Notes: generated from the sequence alone by a model not told the origin. DNA of 64,000 bases from CAYREX01 sp964423505 (GCA_964423505.1 CAYREX010000001.1:62001-126000), one strand, 5' to 3'. Shown: positions 1-9,508, numbered from the stretch's first letter. Numbers and translations are program-made.

Positions 1-284
1 TCGTACAGAATCGACCAGAGGGGGATGTCCCACCCCGGCAGCACGGGAGGGTCCAGGGGCTCCTCGGGATCCGGCACGCCGATTTCCACCGTGCGATCCG
101 ATTCCATCTCCGGTCGGGCGATGAACGCATGCAGGTGGCCATCCTGCCAGCCCATGGAATCCTGGATGGCTACATGCAGATCCCAGAATGTGGAATCGGC
201 ATGCACCTGGATGCGTCTCCAGACCGTTGGGGTGACATCACGAAGGGTGATCTTCAGCTGCATGATTTTGAGTTCCCCTGGCAC
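1..284 (-). CDS. pRiA4b ORF-3-like protein, C-terminus cut by window edge
   Basis: The reverse strand reads GTG at 284 preceded by a strong AGGAGGTGA ribosome site seven bases away, and stays open to the window edge (94 codons). The start reads MPGELKIMQLKITLRDVTP, followed by VWRRIQVHADSTFWDLH, AIQDSMGWQDGHLHAF and a late PLWSILY. This pattern (QLKITL, TPxVWRRIxV, IQxxMGWxxxHLHxF) is the N-terminal half of the plasmid pRiA4b ORF-3 family, small proteins of unknown biochemical function that are frequent on plasmids and in accessory regions. The C-terminal half lies outside the window. It is followed on the same strand by nothing visible here. Upstream, 128 bases away, is the end of the Fic gene on the same strand, so the two could be co-transcribed. 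Family assignment is from remembered motif similarity and is fairly secure. Confidence 0.8.
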   Translation of the reverse strand, partial: MPGELKIMQLKITLRDVTPTVWRRIQVHADSTFWDLHVAIQDSMGWQDGHLHAFIARPEMESDRTVEIGVPDPEEPLDPPVLPGWDIPLWSILY

Positions 285-412
285 TGATTCACCTCCTGTC
301 CGCTCCTCACTCAAGTCAGGTCAGTTGCTCGAAATCGGGCTCTGTCCCATTTCTGTCTCATTCCTGGCTCATTCCCACCTCACTGCATCGTCCGTTCAGG
401 ACTCCTACCCTT

Positions 413-1582
413 CTATTCAACCGGGGGATCGGCCCGTCTGGGAAGAAAGGCCTGTATGATTCCCCTGTTGGCCCTGACGCGCCCATTGATGCGCTGGATC
501 AGATCCATCTCCTGTAGCTGGTTCAGGTCCCTTGTCAGTGTCTTCCGGGTTTTCGTCGCATACTCCTCCGCAAGTCGGGGAGAAAGGTGAGGTAGCATGG
601 ATACTTCAACCCATCCATCGTTCTTCCTTACGCCGCCGAGGTCGAGCACCAGACGTCTCTGGCGGGAGCTGGGAGCGCTGTGCTGCCTGAACCGCGAGTA
701 GACATAGTCTCTCCATACGGTATCGAAGTGGAGGTCTCTGATTACCTGCATCTGCTCGGTGAGCTGATCAACCAGTCCTCTAACGGCGTACGCGATGAAG
801 TCATCCATTGTGGCCTTGCGACTCGCTGCATCCAGCTGACGGTAGTATTCCAGCCTAGTCTGGTTGTAGAAGTTACTGAGAAGATGCGCTACGGGGGTGG
901 GAAATCCAGCCTGGAGGAGGAAGTGGAACTCGATCAATCTCGCGGTCCTACCGTTGCCGTCTGCAAAGGGATGTATCCACACGAAATACAGGTGGGCTGC
1001 AATCGCTATCAGGATCGAGTAGACTGCCTTCATCTCTCCGGGGAACTCGATCGCGTTGAGCCAGTCACAGAACCTCTGCAGAAGGTAGTCGCAATCCTCC
1101 GCCGGGGCTCCTCTGTAGCGTCCGACGACTACCGAGTGCTCCCTGATCTCTCCGGGGATGACACCCTCATCCAGAGGCAGGTCACGAAGAACCAGTCGGT
1201 TGTACTCCTTGATCATCTCCGGAGTCAGTGGTGAAGGTCCTCCGTCGATGATCCTGTCGCTTATCAGGTTGCATGCATCGAGGATGTTGTCCAGTTCCTG
1301 TGTGAGGTACTCCCTAGAAGGTGGAAGGCGAAGCTCGCCCTGAAGGTGCTGCAGTACCTCTTCCTCCGTCAGCGTATTACCCTCTATAGCTGTAGTCGCA
1401 AGGATGCCCTTCGCCAGGTAGAGGATGTGCAGTTCCCTTGCAGCTTCTGGAATCAGAGGTACTTGCCCGATGTAATCGATGTCGGCTACGGCCCTGCCGA
1501 GGTCGACCCATGTCCCGTGCTCCAGTCCCCTGAGATCAAGCTCGAAGGTCAGCCACGGATGCGTCGTCTTGTATGTCCTCAT
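413..1582 (-). CDS. Fic family AMP-transferase with C-terminal winged helix
   Basis: A 389-residue Fic protein. The catalytic Fic loop HPFADGNGRTAR is complete at residues 204-215, so the histidine, acidic and arginine residues needed for nucleotide transfer (normally AMP from ATP onto a target hydroxyl) are present. An inhibitory-helix motif TTAIEGN at 63-69 fits the [S/T]xxxE[G/N] signature, with E67 expected to block the gamma-phosphate site, so this is a self-inhibited class II Fic protein with the helix N-terminal to the Fic core. The last ~100 residues look like a winged helix (LSPRLAEEYATKTRKTLTRDLNQL), typical of Fic proteins that bind DNA. The ATG at 1580-1582 lies inside a phased TATGTCC repeat array, which suggests self-repression. 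The gene is less GC-rich than most of the window (34 of 60 bases at 901-960). The target protein is unknown. Confidence 0.9.
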   Translation of the reverse strand: MRTYKTTHPWLTFELDLRGLEHGTWVDLGRAVADIDYIGQVPLIPEAARELHILYLAKGILATTAIEGNTLTEEEVLQHLQGELRLPPSREYLTQELDNILDACNLISDRIIDGGPSPLTPEMIKEYNRLVLRDLPLDEGVIPGEIREHSVVVGRYRGAPAEDCDYLLQRFCDWLNAIEFPGEMKAVYSILIAIAAHLYFVWIHPFADGNGRTARLIEFHFLLQAGFPTPVAHLLSNFYNQTRLEYYRQLDAASRKATMDDFIAYAVRGLVDQLTEQMQVIRDLHFDTVWRDYVYSRFRQHSAPSSRQRRLVLDLGGVRKNDGWVEVSMLPHLSPRLAEEYATKTRKTLTRDLNQLQEMDLIQRINGRVRANRGIIQAFLPRRADPPVE

Positions 1583-1669
1583 TTATGTCCCTGGTTATGT
1601 CCGATGTATATTTCTATGCTATAGCAAGTTACTATATTTCTGCCCCTACTTGTGTCCGCAAGTATGTCC
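1572..1669. promoter_or_regulatory. phased TATGTCC repeat array over the fic promoter and start codon
   Basis: TATGTCC occurs at 1572-1578, 1584-1590 and 1596-1602, and again at 1663-1669 with a one-base variant TGTGTCC at 1651-1657. Within each cluster the copies start exactly 12 bases apart. The two clusters flank an AT-rich stretch (1603-1650, containing the palindrome TGCTATAGCA) that is the likely promoter. The three-copy cluster overlaps the weak ribosome site and the first codons of fic. On the fic-coding strand the unit reads GGACATA. This layout is what an operator for a cooperative repressor would look like. The Fic protein itself, with its winged helix, is the obvious candidate binder. 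The binding is inference. Confidence 0.6.
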
Positions 1670-1724
1670 ATACATACGGATGATACCGTGTTGCGGTCGC
1701 ACACACAATCCCGAAACATCAGGG

Positions 1725-4700
1725 CTAAGCATTGCTACCGAAGACCGAAGGGTAGCCGGCTATGATCCCCGGCCACTCATCCCGGTCTGCGTACCCGAAG
1801 GTCAGGACAAGGTAGCCCAGGTCTTCAAGCCGGGACCTCTTGCTCCTGTCTTCCTCGGCTCTTCGCTCGTCATCGTGGTGGGGGCCGTCGATGAAGATGG
1901 CCGTGTGGTGCTCGCTGTAGAGGAAGTCCGCCCTGGTGCCGCAGTCCTCGAAGAGGTGCTGGGACCTGTCGGGGAGGCTCAGGCCGCGTTCGTCGAGGAA
2001 ACGCAGCCAGTCGCGTTCCAGGTCGGAGTCGCACCTGTTCAGGAGCTTCTCCAGATGCTTGCTCCGCTCCTCGGCGACCGGGGAGACGTCTGTGGTCGCA
2101 TTGGCCATCTCCATCAGGAAATCACGGATGGAGTGACGGTCCATCATCTCGTGATACCTCTGGTTGCCGTAGCTGAGGAGACAGTCGTAGCAGGCTCTCG
2201 TGCAGCGCTCCTCCTCGCCGGGGGCCGCCTGCAGGTCCTTCCCGGTGTGCGGGTCGAAGTGGCAGAGGGAAAGGGCCTCTCTGGCTACCTGCCTCACCGT
2301 ATCGGGCCGGTTGAAGAGCTGGCCCAGTACCCCGGCCCCGCCCTCGGCGGCCTCGAAGATGAGGATGGTCCTCGGCTCCCTGGGACTCGGGAGACACTCC
2401 GACTGGAGCTCCCTCTCCTCCAGGTGGAAGACCACCTGGATGGCGCTTCTCAGTGCCGCCTCCAGGGAGAGCATCTGCTTCGGTGCCAGCTGCCGGACCG
2501 GCTCGAAGATGAGGCTGTTCCTGTGGTCCTCCACGTAGGGGATGACCCTGTGGAACTTGCCACGGTCCGGGTCGTCCTCGTCCACCTCCCCGGACTGCTT
2601 GGAGGCCCACCTGCCCTCTTCCACGTCCAGCAGGAATCCCTTCTCCCAATCTCGCTTGCGTCTGCGCCAGCCGAGGTTCATGCGCCAGAGCTTCGCGGCC
2701 TTGGCATAGGTGAGCTCCGCAAGCGGCGAGGAGTCGTCCCGGATGGTGGCCTTCCGGTAGGAGGACCTGCCCTCCCGGGTCTCGAACCGGACGGCGGTCA
2801 TCAGCTCGTAACCCCTCCGCTGGCGCTCCTCCTCGTCCGCGTTGATCCGCTCCCGGCGCTTCGTCGAGACATTGCACATCTTGAAGAGGTTCCGGAGGGG
2901 CGAGTCCAGCTCGCATCCGCAGTACTCGCAGAGATCGGGTCCGTTGTTGCCCCGGCAGTCGTGCATGTAGCCGCAGGCTCCGCAGCGCTTGACCGTATCC
3001 GTGGTCAGCTCGTCGCCATCCATGGAGAAGATGACCCTGTCGATGACGTACTTGGACCCTTCGTGGTAGATGATGGATCTTGGGGCGAACTCGGATACGG
3101 CGATGAACCGCGGGCGCTGGATGTACTCGTTGTCGCCGCTGCGCCTGCCGGGGATGTAGGCGGACAGGGGCAGCCTCGGGAAGCTGTACCCTGGCAGGAA
3201 TCCCTCGCTTGCGAAGTACCTGTAGCTGTAGAAGTCGCCCTGGGACAACCTGTCCGGGCTGACAAGCAGCTCCAGCTGCCGCCTGGCCTGCGTGTGCAGC
3301 CTCGCTGCACGCTCCCTGTCCCTGGAGGACCTGGAAGCGTCCTTGATGATTCTGTTCTGTATGTCTACCTGCGAGCGTGCGGAGAGGTAGAGGTCCTTCC
3401 ACCTGCTCGTAGCCATCTCGAAGCGGTTCAGGGCCTGGTCCATCTCCCGCTCGATCCATCCCTCGCCGTACCAGTGGGCATCATCCAGGTTGGGGAGGAT
3501 GTCCCTCATGATCCTGCCGGCCCTCTCCACGGCGCGTCGTCTGGCGGTAGGAGCCGCGAGGTCCGCCTGTAGTTCGGGCCGCAGGTCCAGCGTGGGCTCG
3601 TCGCCCTGCACGTCCAGGACATCTGTCAGCGTTTGCCCCAGGAAAGCTCCGGTCTCCTTGAGCCAGACAGAGTGGAGATGAGCCCTGAGCAGCTCCTCGT
3701 TGGCCAGGTCTATCTCCGGCGGCTGGACCCTTCCGGAGACCATCCTCTCAGGTCTCCGGAAGAAGTACTGGTCGTGGGGAGAGCCCTTGCCGCAGTAGCT
3801 GAAGACCAGGGCGGGCTGCCCCTGCCTGCCGGCCCGGCCGCTCCTCTGGGCGTAGTTGGCCGGGTTGGGCGGGACGTTCCGCATGTTCACGACGTTGAGC
3901 TGCGCGATGTCGACCCCCAGCTCCATGGTCGGCGAGCAGTAGAGAATGGGGAGGTCGCCCTCCCTGAAGCTCCGTTCCCTCTCCTCCCTGTCCCGCTGGG
4001 CGACCTGTGCGGTGTGCTCCCTTGCGACAAGGCCCCTCGTGCCCTGAGCCACGTTCATGTAGTAAGCCTTGAAGAAGGCGTTGGGTCGCCTTCCCTCGTC
4101 CGGGACGTTCGGCACGCGGATGGGGTCCCAGAACGCCGACTCGCCGTCTCCCCGGGCCCAGATCATGGCCGAGGCCTTTATCCTGTAGCCCGGTACGTCC
4201 CCCGGTCTCCGCTCCGGGTAGGTCTCCTCCAGGAGACCACCGCGCCTGAGCATTCCGAGCAGGTCGGAGATCATCCCGTCGGTCTCCTCCAGGGTCAGCC
4301 GTTCGGCGTAATCGGGAAGAACTTCGCTCCGGCGGAGGTACTTGCCGAACCCGCCCCTGGCGGTGACGAAGGTGTAGGACTTCTCTCCGCGGCCCTTGCT
4401 TCCGGACCTCGGGAAGAGCACGGAGGCCCATGTGGGCTTCTCGTTGTCGTCTATGGCCCACTGCGCGTTGAGATGCTGCTGGCTCGACCTCTTGATGCGG
4501 TCGAGACGGTTCCTCTCCAGGAAGGACGAGCTGATGCAGAGCTCCCTCCGCATGAAGTCGAGCAGGGTGCGGCAGATGCCCGCTCTATGCTCGGAGCTCG
4601 CAGACGCCAGTGCCGGATGCATGCCCTCCCAGTACTCCTCGTCTCCGCAGACCCTGTCGAGATAGGCGTAGTCCATCTTGAGGAGGCCGCACTGCTCGAG

Positions 4701-6917
4701 GTTCGGAAAGTTGATGCGCCAGCCCCTCTTCTGGTCCAGGTAGAGCCTGTAGCCGACCACGTCCTGCAGGGCGGAGGTGGCCTCCTCGGCAGCCAGGTAC
4801 CGGGCATCGGGGTTCTCCGCGTACTCCGGGACAGGGAGGTCCATGGCCCGGACGACTGCCTGGGGCAGCTCGTCGAACCTTAGCGTGTGTCCATCTGATG
4901 TGGAAAGAGCCCTGTAGAGCGCTCCCCTCAGGAAGCCAATCTCGATGAAGTCGTTGAAGTGCCCGGCCTGCAGGGAGGCGTCCTGACGGTTGTCCGAGAA
5001 GCTGAGCAGCTTCCGGGCCTCCATTGCCAACTCCTCCGAGGCCATCAGCTTCATGATGGTGAACAGGCTGAGAATGGTGATGGCCGTGCTGCGCCCCTCG
5101 GTGCCCAGCGAGGCCAGCTTCGCGTAATCGCTCCGTTGGCTGGCATCGTAGGAGACGCCGCACGTGGGACAGAACCTGAACGGGCTGGCGATGAACGCGG
5201 CCCCTGTCCCTTCTGCGCCCGGCTCTCCGCTCGCGTTGATGCTCAGCTTCTCCGGCAGCCAATCCCTGCGGGACTTCCTTATCCGGGTCCTGCCGTCCCG
5301 ATCATCCAGCCAGTCCTGCGGGACCCTCTGCAGGACCTCGCCGTCATCATCGGGCCACGGGTGCCGTCCGCTCAGGTAGAGGTAGCCCGGGAGGTTCTCA
5401 TCGCCCGGCTCCTTTATCCTGTCTCCCGGCTGCCGCGGCTCCAGCCTCTCCAGCCTGCCGTCATCGTCGTATCTGGCCCGGACGGAGTAGTACTCCTGAC
5501 CGCACTCCCTGCAGAAGACCAGGGGGTACATCACCTTGTCGCCCGTCGCAGGGTCGTAGTACTTCCCCGAGAGGCTTATCTGACGTTCTTCCTCCGGCTC
5601 GATCGTGGAGAAGACGGTCTCGCTCGGGCTGATGAACTGGTGAAGGCGGAATGCGAAGGGAGGCTTGGCGGAGGCGTCCGCGTCCATTCTCCTGTAGGCG
5701 GAGAGGAGCCCGGTGCGTATGGCGGTTGAGCATTGCTCACGGTCGATGCCGGTTGCATCGGAGAGAACGGTGGCCGCTCCGTCATCACCCTCTATCCGTC
5801 CGGGCTCGGCCCTCACGAGCATGCCGGATGGCTCCCTGACCGTGCCGAAGGTCGACTCGAGCCAGATGGCCAGAGGGTCACCAGCGAAGCTCTCTGCATC
5901 CTCCGGGAAGTCGCCTCCCGCGAGGATCCTCTCCCGAAGGGAGTCGATGTAGGAAGCGTCCTCCATGGATATTTCGCGGGTATACCTGGAGAGGGTCTCG
6001 CCGATGACATCGGACCTCTCCACAGGAGCACCGAACAGTCTCGAAGCCACCTCCGCCACTTTGACGGCGCTCCCTTCGGCGTCACCCTCTCCGCTGGCCA
6101 TGGTCGCCGAGGTGCCGACCAGCTGCAGGTCGTCGGCGCGGAAGTACTCCCGCGACCTGCGTATCAGCATGGCCACGTCCGCTCCCTGCCGGCCCCTGTA
6201 TGTATGCAGCTCGTCCATGACCAGGAAGCGGAGATCGTTGGCGGCACGCACTATCGGGGTCTCGGTGGTCCTCGTGAGTATCAGCTCCAGCATCACGTAG
6301 TTGGTCAGGAGGATGTCGGGAGGGTCGAGGCGGATCCTCTCCTTCTCCTCCTCGGTCTCCTGGCCGGTATAGCGCTCGAAGGTGACCGGTCCCCTACCAT
6401 CGGGGTACCCCCGGCAGAGGAACTTCTCCAGCTCTCCGTACTGGCTGTTGGCCAGGGCATTGAGAGGGTAGACGACAATGGCCTTGATGCTCTTCCGCTC
6501 GGGGTTGCGGAGAACGAAGTCGACAATCGGGATGATGTAGGCGAGGCTCTTGCCGGAACCCGTCCCTGTAGTGAGAACGTAGTTCCTGCCGTCCCTGGCC
6601 CTCAGGATAGCCTCTTCCTGGTGCCTGAAGAGGTGAAGTGTTTTGGGAACCTCACCCTCCTTCTTCACCGAGAACACATCCGCGCACTCGGGATGCAGGA
6701 CTCCGCCATCGACCAGCTGCTCAACGGTCCTGGCTCTCTCAAACGAGGGATTCAGCTCGACCAGCGGGTCCGGCCAGAGGGACCCGGATGCCAGTGCGCC
6801 GCCGACCGTATCGGATATCCTCCCATTCCGGATTCGGATGAAACTCTTCACGTAGTGGGCGTACTCGTCGACAAGGCGCGTTCTTAGATCAAAGACATCC
6901 ATCTCTTCAGCAGCCAC
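1725..6917 (-). CDS. Large DEAD/DEAH helicase with DUF1998 region and C-terminal nuclease-like domain
   Basis: A 1730-residue superfamily 2 helicase. Walker A TGTGSGKS is at 117-124 and the DEAH-type box is DELH at 235-238. Motif III is GTSATM, and the second RecA lobe carries YCSPTMELGVDI and the arginine finger motif QRSGRAGRQGQ. A Cys cluster (CGACGYMHDC with CEYCGC) suggests a zinc site. A DUF1998-type region follows (EAAEGGAGVLGQLF, then CTRACYDCLLSYGNQ). The last ~100 residues, with RADFLYSEHHTAIFIDGPHH and later LEDLGYLVLTF, resemble the Vsr/DUF559 PD-(D/E)xK fold. Large DUF1998 helicases include MrfA-like repair enzymes and the DrmA/DruE-type proteins of phage-defence systems; without the usual partner genes this one cannot be placed firmly. 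The GTG start at 6917 has no clear ribosome site; ATG at 6902 is an alternative. Confidence 0.85.
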   Translation of the reverse strand: MAAEEMDVFDLRTRLVDEYAHYVKSFIRIRNGRISDTVGGALASGSLWPDPLVELNPSFERARTVEQLVDGGVLHPECADVFSVKKEGEVPKTLHLFRHQEEAILRARDGRNYVLTTGTGSGKSLAYIIPIVDFVLRNPERKSIKAIVVYPLNALANSQYGELEKFLCRGYPDGRGPVTFERYTGQETEEEKERIRLDPPDILLTNYVMLELILTRTTETPIVRAANDLRFLVMDELHTYRGRQGADVAMLIRRSREYFRADDLQLVGTSATMASGEGDAEGSAVKVAEVASRLFGAPVERSDVIGETLSRYTREISMEDASYIDSLRERILAGGDFPEDAESFAGDPLAIWLESTFGTVREPSGMLVRAEPGRIEGDDGAATVLSDATGIDREQCSTAIRTGLLSAYRRMDADASAKPPFAFRLHQFISPSETVFSTIEPEEERQISLSGKYYDPATGDKVMYPLVFCRECGQEYYSVRARYDDDGRLERLEPRQPGDRIKEPGDENLPGYLYLSGRHPWPDDDGEVLQRVPQDWLDDRDGRTRIRKSRRDWLPEKLSINASGEPGAEGTGAAFIASPFRFCPTCGVSYDASQRSDYAKLASLGTEGRSTAITILSLFTIMKLMASEELAMEARKLLSFSDNRQDASLQAGHFNDFIEIGFLRGALYRALSTSDGHTLRFDELPQAVVRAMDLPVPEYAENPDARYLAAEEATSALQDVVGYRLYLDQKRGWRINFPNLEQCGLLKMDYAYLDRVCGDEEYWEGMHPALASASSEHRAGICRTLLDFMRRELCISSSFLERNRLDRIKRSSQQHLNAQWAIDDNEKPTWASVLFPRSGSKGRGEKSYTFVTARGGFGKYLRRSEVLPDYAERLTLEETDGMISDLLGMLRRGGLLEETYPERRPGDVPGYRIKASAMIWARGDGESAFWDPIRVPNVPDEGRRPNAFFKAYYMNVAQGTRGLVAREHTAQVAQRDREERERSFREGDLPILYCSPTMELGVDIAQLNVVNMRNVPPNPANYAQRSGRAGRQGQPALVFSYCGKGSPHDQYFFRRPERMVSGRVQPPEIDLANEELLRAHLHSVWLKETGAFLGQTLTDVLDVQGDEPTLDLRPELQADLAAPTARRRAVERAGRIMRDILPNLDDAHWYGEGWIEREMDQALNRFEMATSRWKDLYLSARSQVDIQNRIIKDASRSSRDRERAARLHTQARRQLELLVSPDRLSQGDFYSYRYFASEGFLPGYSFPRLPLSAYIPGRRSGDNEYIQRPRFIAVSEFAPRSIIYHEGSKYVIDRVIFSMDGDELTTDTVKRCGACGYMHDCRGNNGPDLCEYCGCELDSPLRNLFKMCNVSTKRRERINADEEERQRRGYELMTAVRFETREGRSSYRKATIRDDSSPLAELTYAKAAKLWRMNLGWRRRKRDWEKGFLLDVEEGRWASKQSGEVDEDDPDRGKFHRVIPYVEDHRNSLIFEPVRQLAPKQMLSLEAALRSAIQVVFHLEERELQSECLPSPREPRTILIFEAAEGGAGVLGQLFNRPDTVRQVAREALSLCHFDPHTGKDLQAAPGEEERCTRACYDCLLSYGNQRYHEMMDRHSIRDFLMEMANATTDVSPVAEERSKHLEKLLNRCDSDLERDWLRFLDERGLSLPDRSQHLFEDCGTRADFLYSEHHTAIFIDGPHHDDERRAEEDRSKRSRLEDLGYLVLTFGYADRDEWPGIIAGYPSVFGSNA

Positions 6918-6928
6918 CGATCTGGTTG

Positions 6929-7081
6929 TTACTCCGGTCTCTCAGTCTTCCACTTCATGTAGCGCGCCAGGTCCTGCTCTATGGCCTTCAGGCAGACGCC
7001 GACCACCATGGCGTCGTCGACAAGGCCGACTCCAGGGATGATGAAGTAGCCCCCGCAAATGAACCCACGCCCAGCGGACAC
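6929..7081 (-). pseudogene. Truncated second copy of a DUF1232 gene
   Basis: The reverse strand codes for a C-terminal DUF1232 piece (FIIPGVGLVDDAMVVGVCL, then KAIEQDLARYMKW) ending at a TAA at 6929. Bases 6946-7040 match 9526-9620, inside the intact DUF1232 gene, without gaps at 87 of 95 positions. The N-terminal two thirds of the family is missing. A GTG at 7079-7081 with GAGGTGA upstream could still start a 50-residue peptide. It sits between the helicase and the DUF445 gene, so DUF445 is flanked by two DUF1232 tails. A decayed duplicate is the simplest reading. Confidence 0.65.
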
Positions 7082-7136
7082 CACTTCTTCACCTCTTCAT
7101 CCACCCTGCCATGTGGCTGGGCTGATCCAGCAGGAG

Positions 7137-9116
7137 TCATCTCGCTTTCCTGGCGCTCTTCGTAATTATCTCAGCCCCACTCCAGATCGCAACCAGGCCA
7201 ATAACGACGGCCGAGTAATACCAGCACTCGGATACGACGGTCAGGGTTCCGACAGCCATTCCGAGGATGCCACCGAACACCTCGATACCGGCCAGGTTCT
7301 CTCCGCTTACCCTGTCGACGAGCCTCTCCAGCTCGTCCGGCTCGTAGGCGCTCACACGATCCTCGACTATCCTGTCTATGTCGAGGCCGGAGGCAAGCCT
7401 CGGCAGCACATCGCGGGCGCTGTCGATGAACGCGTTACTAGAGAGGGCCGTCTCGAGCCATTCGGTCAGCTTGGGGATCCAGAGCCCCACGTGCTCCTCT
7501 ATCCAATCCCAGAACCCATCGGAGGAGAGGATTCTCGCCGAGTGATCGAGGAGGAATGGTCTCAGCCGGCCCTCGATGAGGCCGTCCAACTGGTCACTGT
7601 GGGCTTCGATGAAGGATGCTATGCTCTCCGCCGTGGCCGGGGAAGCCAATCTGTCCGCGAGCGAGTGCTGCTGCTCCTTCAGCCAGTCCCGGAGCAGCTT
7701 CTCGTCAGCCGTTCTCCCGAGCGCTTCGCGCATGTATCTGAGCGCCCTGGGGACGAGGGACCTGGCATAGCGGACGATGACCGGAGAGGAGGCCCCAAGC
7801 CTCTCCCGGATGAGCTCCCAGAGGTCATCGGAGGCGAGCAGCCTCGACAGACCGTTCATCAGGAGCTCCTTGCCCCTGGTGGAGCACCATCCGAGTATCC
7901 TGCCACGGTTGCGGGAGACGAGCCCCAGCAGCTTGGCTCTCGTCTTCGAAGACTGCAACGTCTTGGCGATGTCGGCCTTCTGGAGCAGGAAGGTGCGTAT
8001 CTTCTCTCTGATGGAGGGGTCGGATGAGAGGCTGTCTATCTTCCTGATGATGAGGGCCTGGGGCAGGAAGATGCTCTTCAGGAAGCGCTGAAGCAAGTTG
8101 GCGTTATCCTTTATCGCCTCGTTGATCATCTCGCCGAGGCTCTCAGAATTCTGCCGCATGAGGTCCAGGAGCTGGTCGGTGACGAAGTCGACCACCTTGT
8201 CATCCGAAGCGGCGGATGAGAGGGCTCGAGAAAGGGTATTGGTGAAGCGGCTCATCATGGCCCGATCGGCCATTGCCCGCTCCAGACGAGCCAGGAGGAA
8301 GTCGAACACAGGCTCCATCTGAGCCTGGCCGGTCTCCCTGACCCGGGTCACGATGTAGTCGGTGGCGGTCTCCTGCCATTCTCTGTCGGCGAGCCTGGTC
8401 TCCAGCTCGGAGACCAGCCGGGATATGAGCTTGGATGCCACACCCTCGTCATCCAGGGAGTCATCGACCAGCCTGGATACGAATCTCTCGACCGCTTCCT
8501 GCACGGAACGGTTCTCCACGAGCCATTGAAGTCCGCCTCTCAGAGAATCCAGAAGCCCCAGCAGGCGCTCGCGATCATCGAGGAGGCCGTACAGGTGCTC
8601 CAGAAGCCGGTCCAGGGTCGGGTCCAGACTGTCGGAGCCCAGCTTGCGAATGCCGTTCCCGACCCACTGCTCCACTCGCTTCCTGTTCTCCCTGGAGTCC
8701 AGCCAGCGGACAAGCGCCCCGGTGACCCAGCGCCCCGCCTTCTCCAGGTTGTCATCCTTCATTACGTGATCGGTGATGATCTCGGGGGAAAGCAGCTGCT
8801 GCTGAACTACATCCCCCACCTCCCGGGCAAGCCTGCCCCGGTTCTTCGGAACCAGCCCCTGCCATCCCGAGAGAGGAAGCGGCTCCTTGGGGTAAAAGAG
8901 CATCTTGATGGCTATCCAGTTCGTGTAGAAGCCGACTACGCCCGCAAGGGTGATGCGGAACATGTGCGTCCAGAAGGGAACGTCCTCCCGGACCAGGCTG
9001 AGTACGAAGAATCCCAGCGCTACCGCTGGAAGGAGGTAGAGGAGAAGCTGCCGCAGCCCCTTCAGGAAGGATCCTTCGCTGCTCGACCGGGTCTTTCCTC
9101 TAGCGGGTACGGTCAA
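7137..9116 (-). CDS. DUF445 family membrane protein
   Basis: 659 residues starting at a TTG (9114-9116) with GGAGGAG five bases upstream. Two N-terminal hydrophobic segments are visible (LLLYLLPAVALGFFVLSL and the stretch around GVVGFYTNWIAIKMLF), the second being the signature of the DUF445/YheB family, followed by YPKEPLPLSGWQGLVPKNR. A long helical, charged middle with repeated valine/leucine heptads follows. Another hydrophobic stretch near the C-terminus (GGILGMAVGTLTVV to VIGLVAIWSG) likely crosses the membrane. DUF445 proteins are membrane proteins of unknown function. The 392-base leader upstream contains no gene. The adjacent intact DUF1232 gene (9509-9907) and the DUF1232 fragment downstream suggest that the two families are linked here. 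Confidence 0.85.
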   Translation of the reverse strand: MTVPARGKTRSSSEGSFLKGLRQLLLYLLPAVALGFFVLSLVREDVPFWTHMFRITLAGVVGFYTNWIAIKMLFYPKEPLPLSGWQGLVPKNRGRLAREVGDVVQQQLLSPEIITDHVMKDDNLEKAGRWVTGALVRWLDSRENRKRVEQWVGNGIRKLGSDSLDPTLDRLLEHLYGLLDDRERLLGLLDSLRGGLQWLVENRSVQEAVERFVSRLVDDSLDDEGVASKLISRLVSELETRLADREWQETATDYIVTRVRETGQAQMEPVFDFLLARLERAMADRAMMSRFTNTLSRALSSAASDDKVVDFVTDQLLDLMRQNSESLGEMINEAIKDNANLLQRFLKSIFLPQALIIRKIDSLSSDPSIREKIRTFLLQKADIAKTLQSSKTRAKLLGLVSRNRGRILGWCSTRGKELLMNGLSRLLASDDLWELIRERLGASSPVIVRYARSLVPRALRYMREALGRTADEKLLRDWLKEQQHSLADRLASPATAESIASFIEAHSDQLDGLIEGRLRPFLLDHSARILSSDGFWDWIEEHVGLWIPKLTEWLETALSSNAFIDSARDVLPRLASGLDIDRIVEDRVSAYEPDELERLVDRVSGENLAGIEVFGGILGMAVGTLTVVSECWYYSAVVIGLVAIWSGAEIITKSARKAR

Positions 9117-9508
9117 ACGGGCTCCTCCATGTAAGCCAGGTCCCTCCTCCGGCTGCAGCCAGGTGGACGGCAGGGATAACTAGTATCTGGAATCCCTACC
9201 AGCATGACAATCCTCGATCATGTTTTCAAGCCTCGCGACCAGGGAAGCAAGGGCGGTTCCAGGATGACGGCTCGCTGCGCCTTGTCGATGAGTTGCTCCT
9301 GGTAGGAACGAACGTGCAACAGGCGCTTCCGGAAGGTCCGTCGGGCAGCACTGGGCCCGGGCACCATCATGGCGGGGCGGGGTCATGTGTTGATCAGATT
9401 CTGATGCGTGGGGCTCAGCTCATGACATGAGGGCCCGCAATGTTGCTGCAGCAGTAGGTGAAGGCGGGCATCCGGCTGCGTTCGGGCATGCGGTCCCGCA
9501 GTCGGCCC
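9117..9508. other. Intergenic stretch with no recognisable gene
   Basis: 392 bases between the DUF445 and DUF1232 genes. Short open frames exist on both strands, but none has a ribosome site or a protein pattern I recognise. Apart from the GGAGGAG site for the DUF445 gene at its left edge I see no clear promoter, hairpin or repeat. Confidence 0.5.

Noticed and set aside
1479..3572. Long open frame on the plus strand opposite the helicase
   Set aside because: It is antisense to a gene with clear helicase motifs, starts inside the fic promoter region and shows repetitive low-complexity residues typical of a GC-rich shadow frame.
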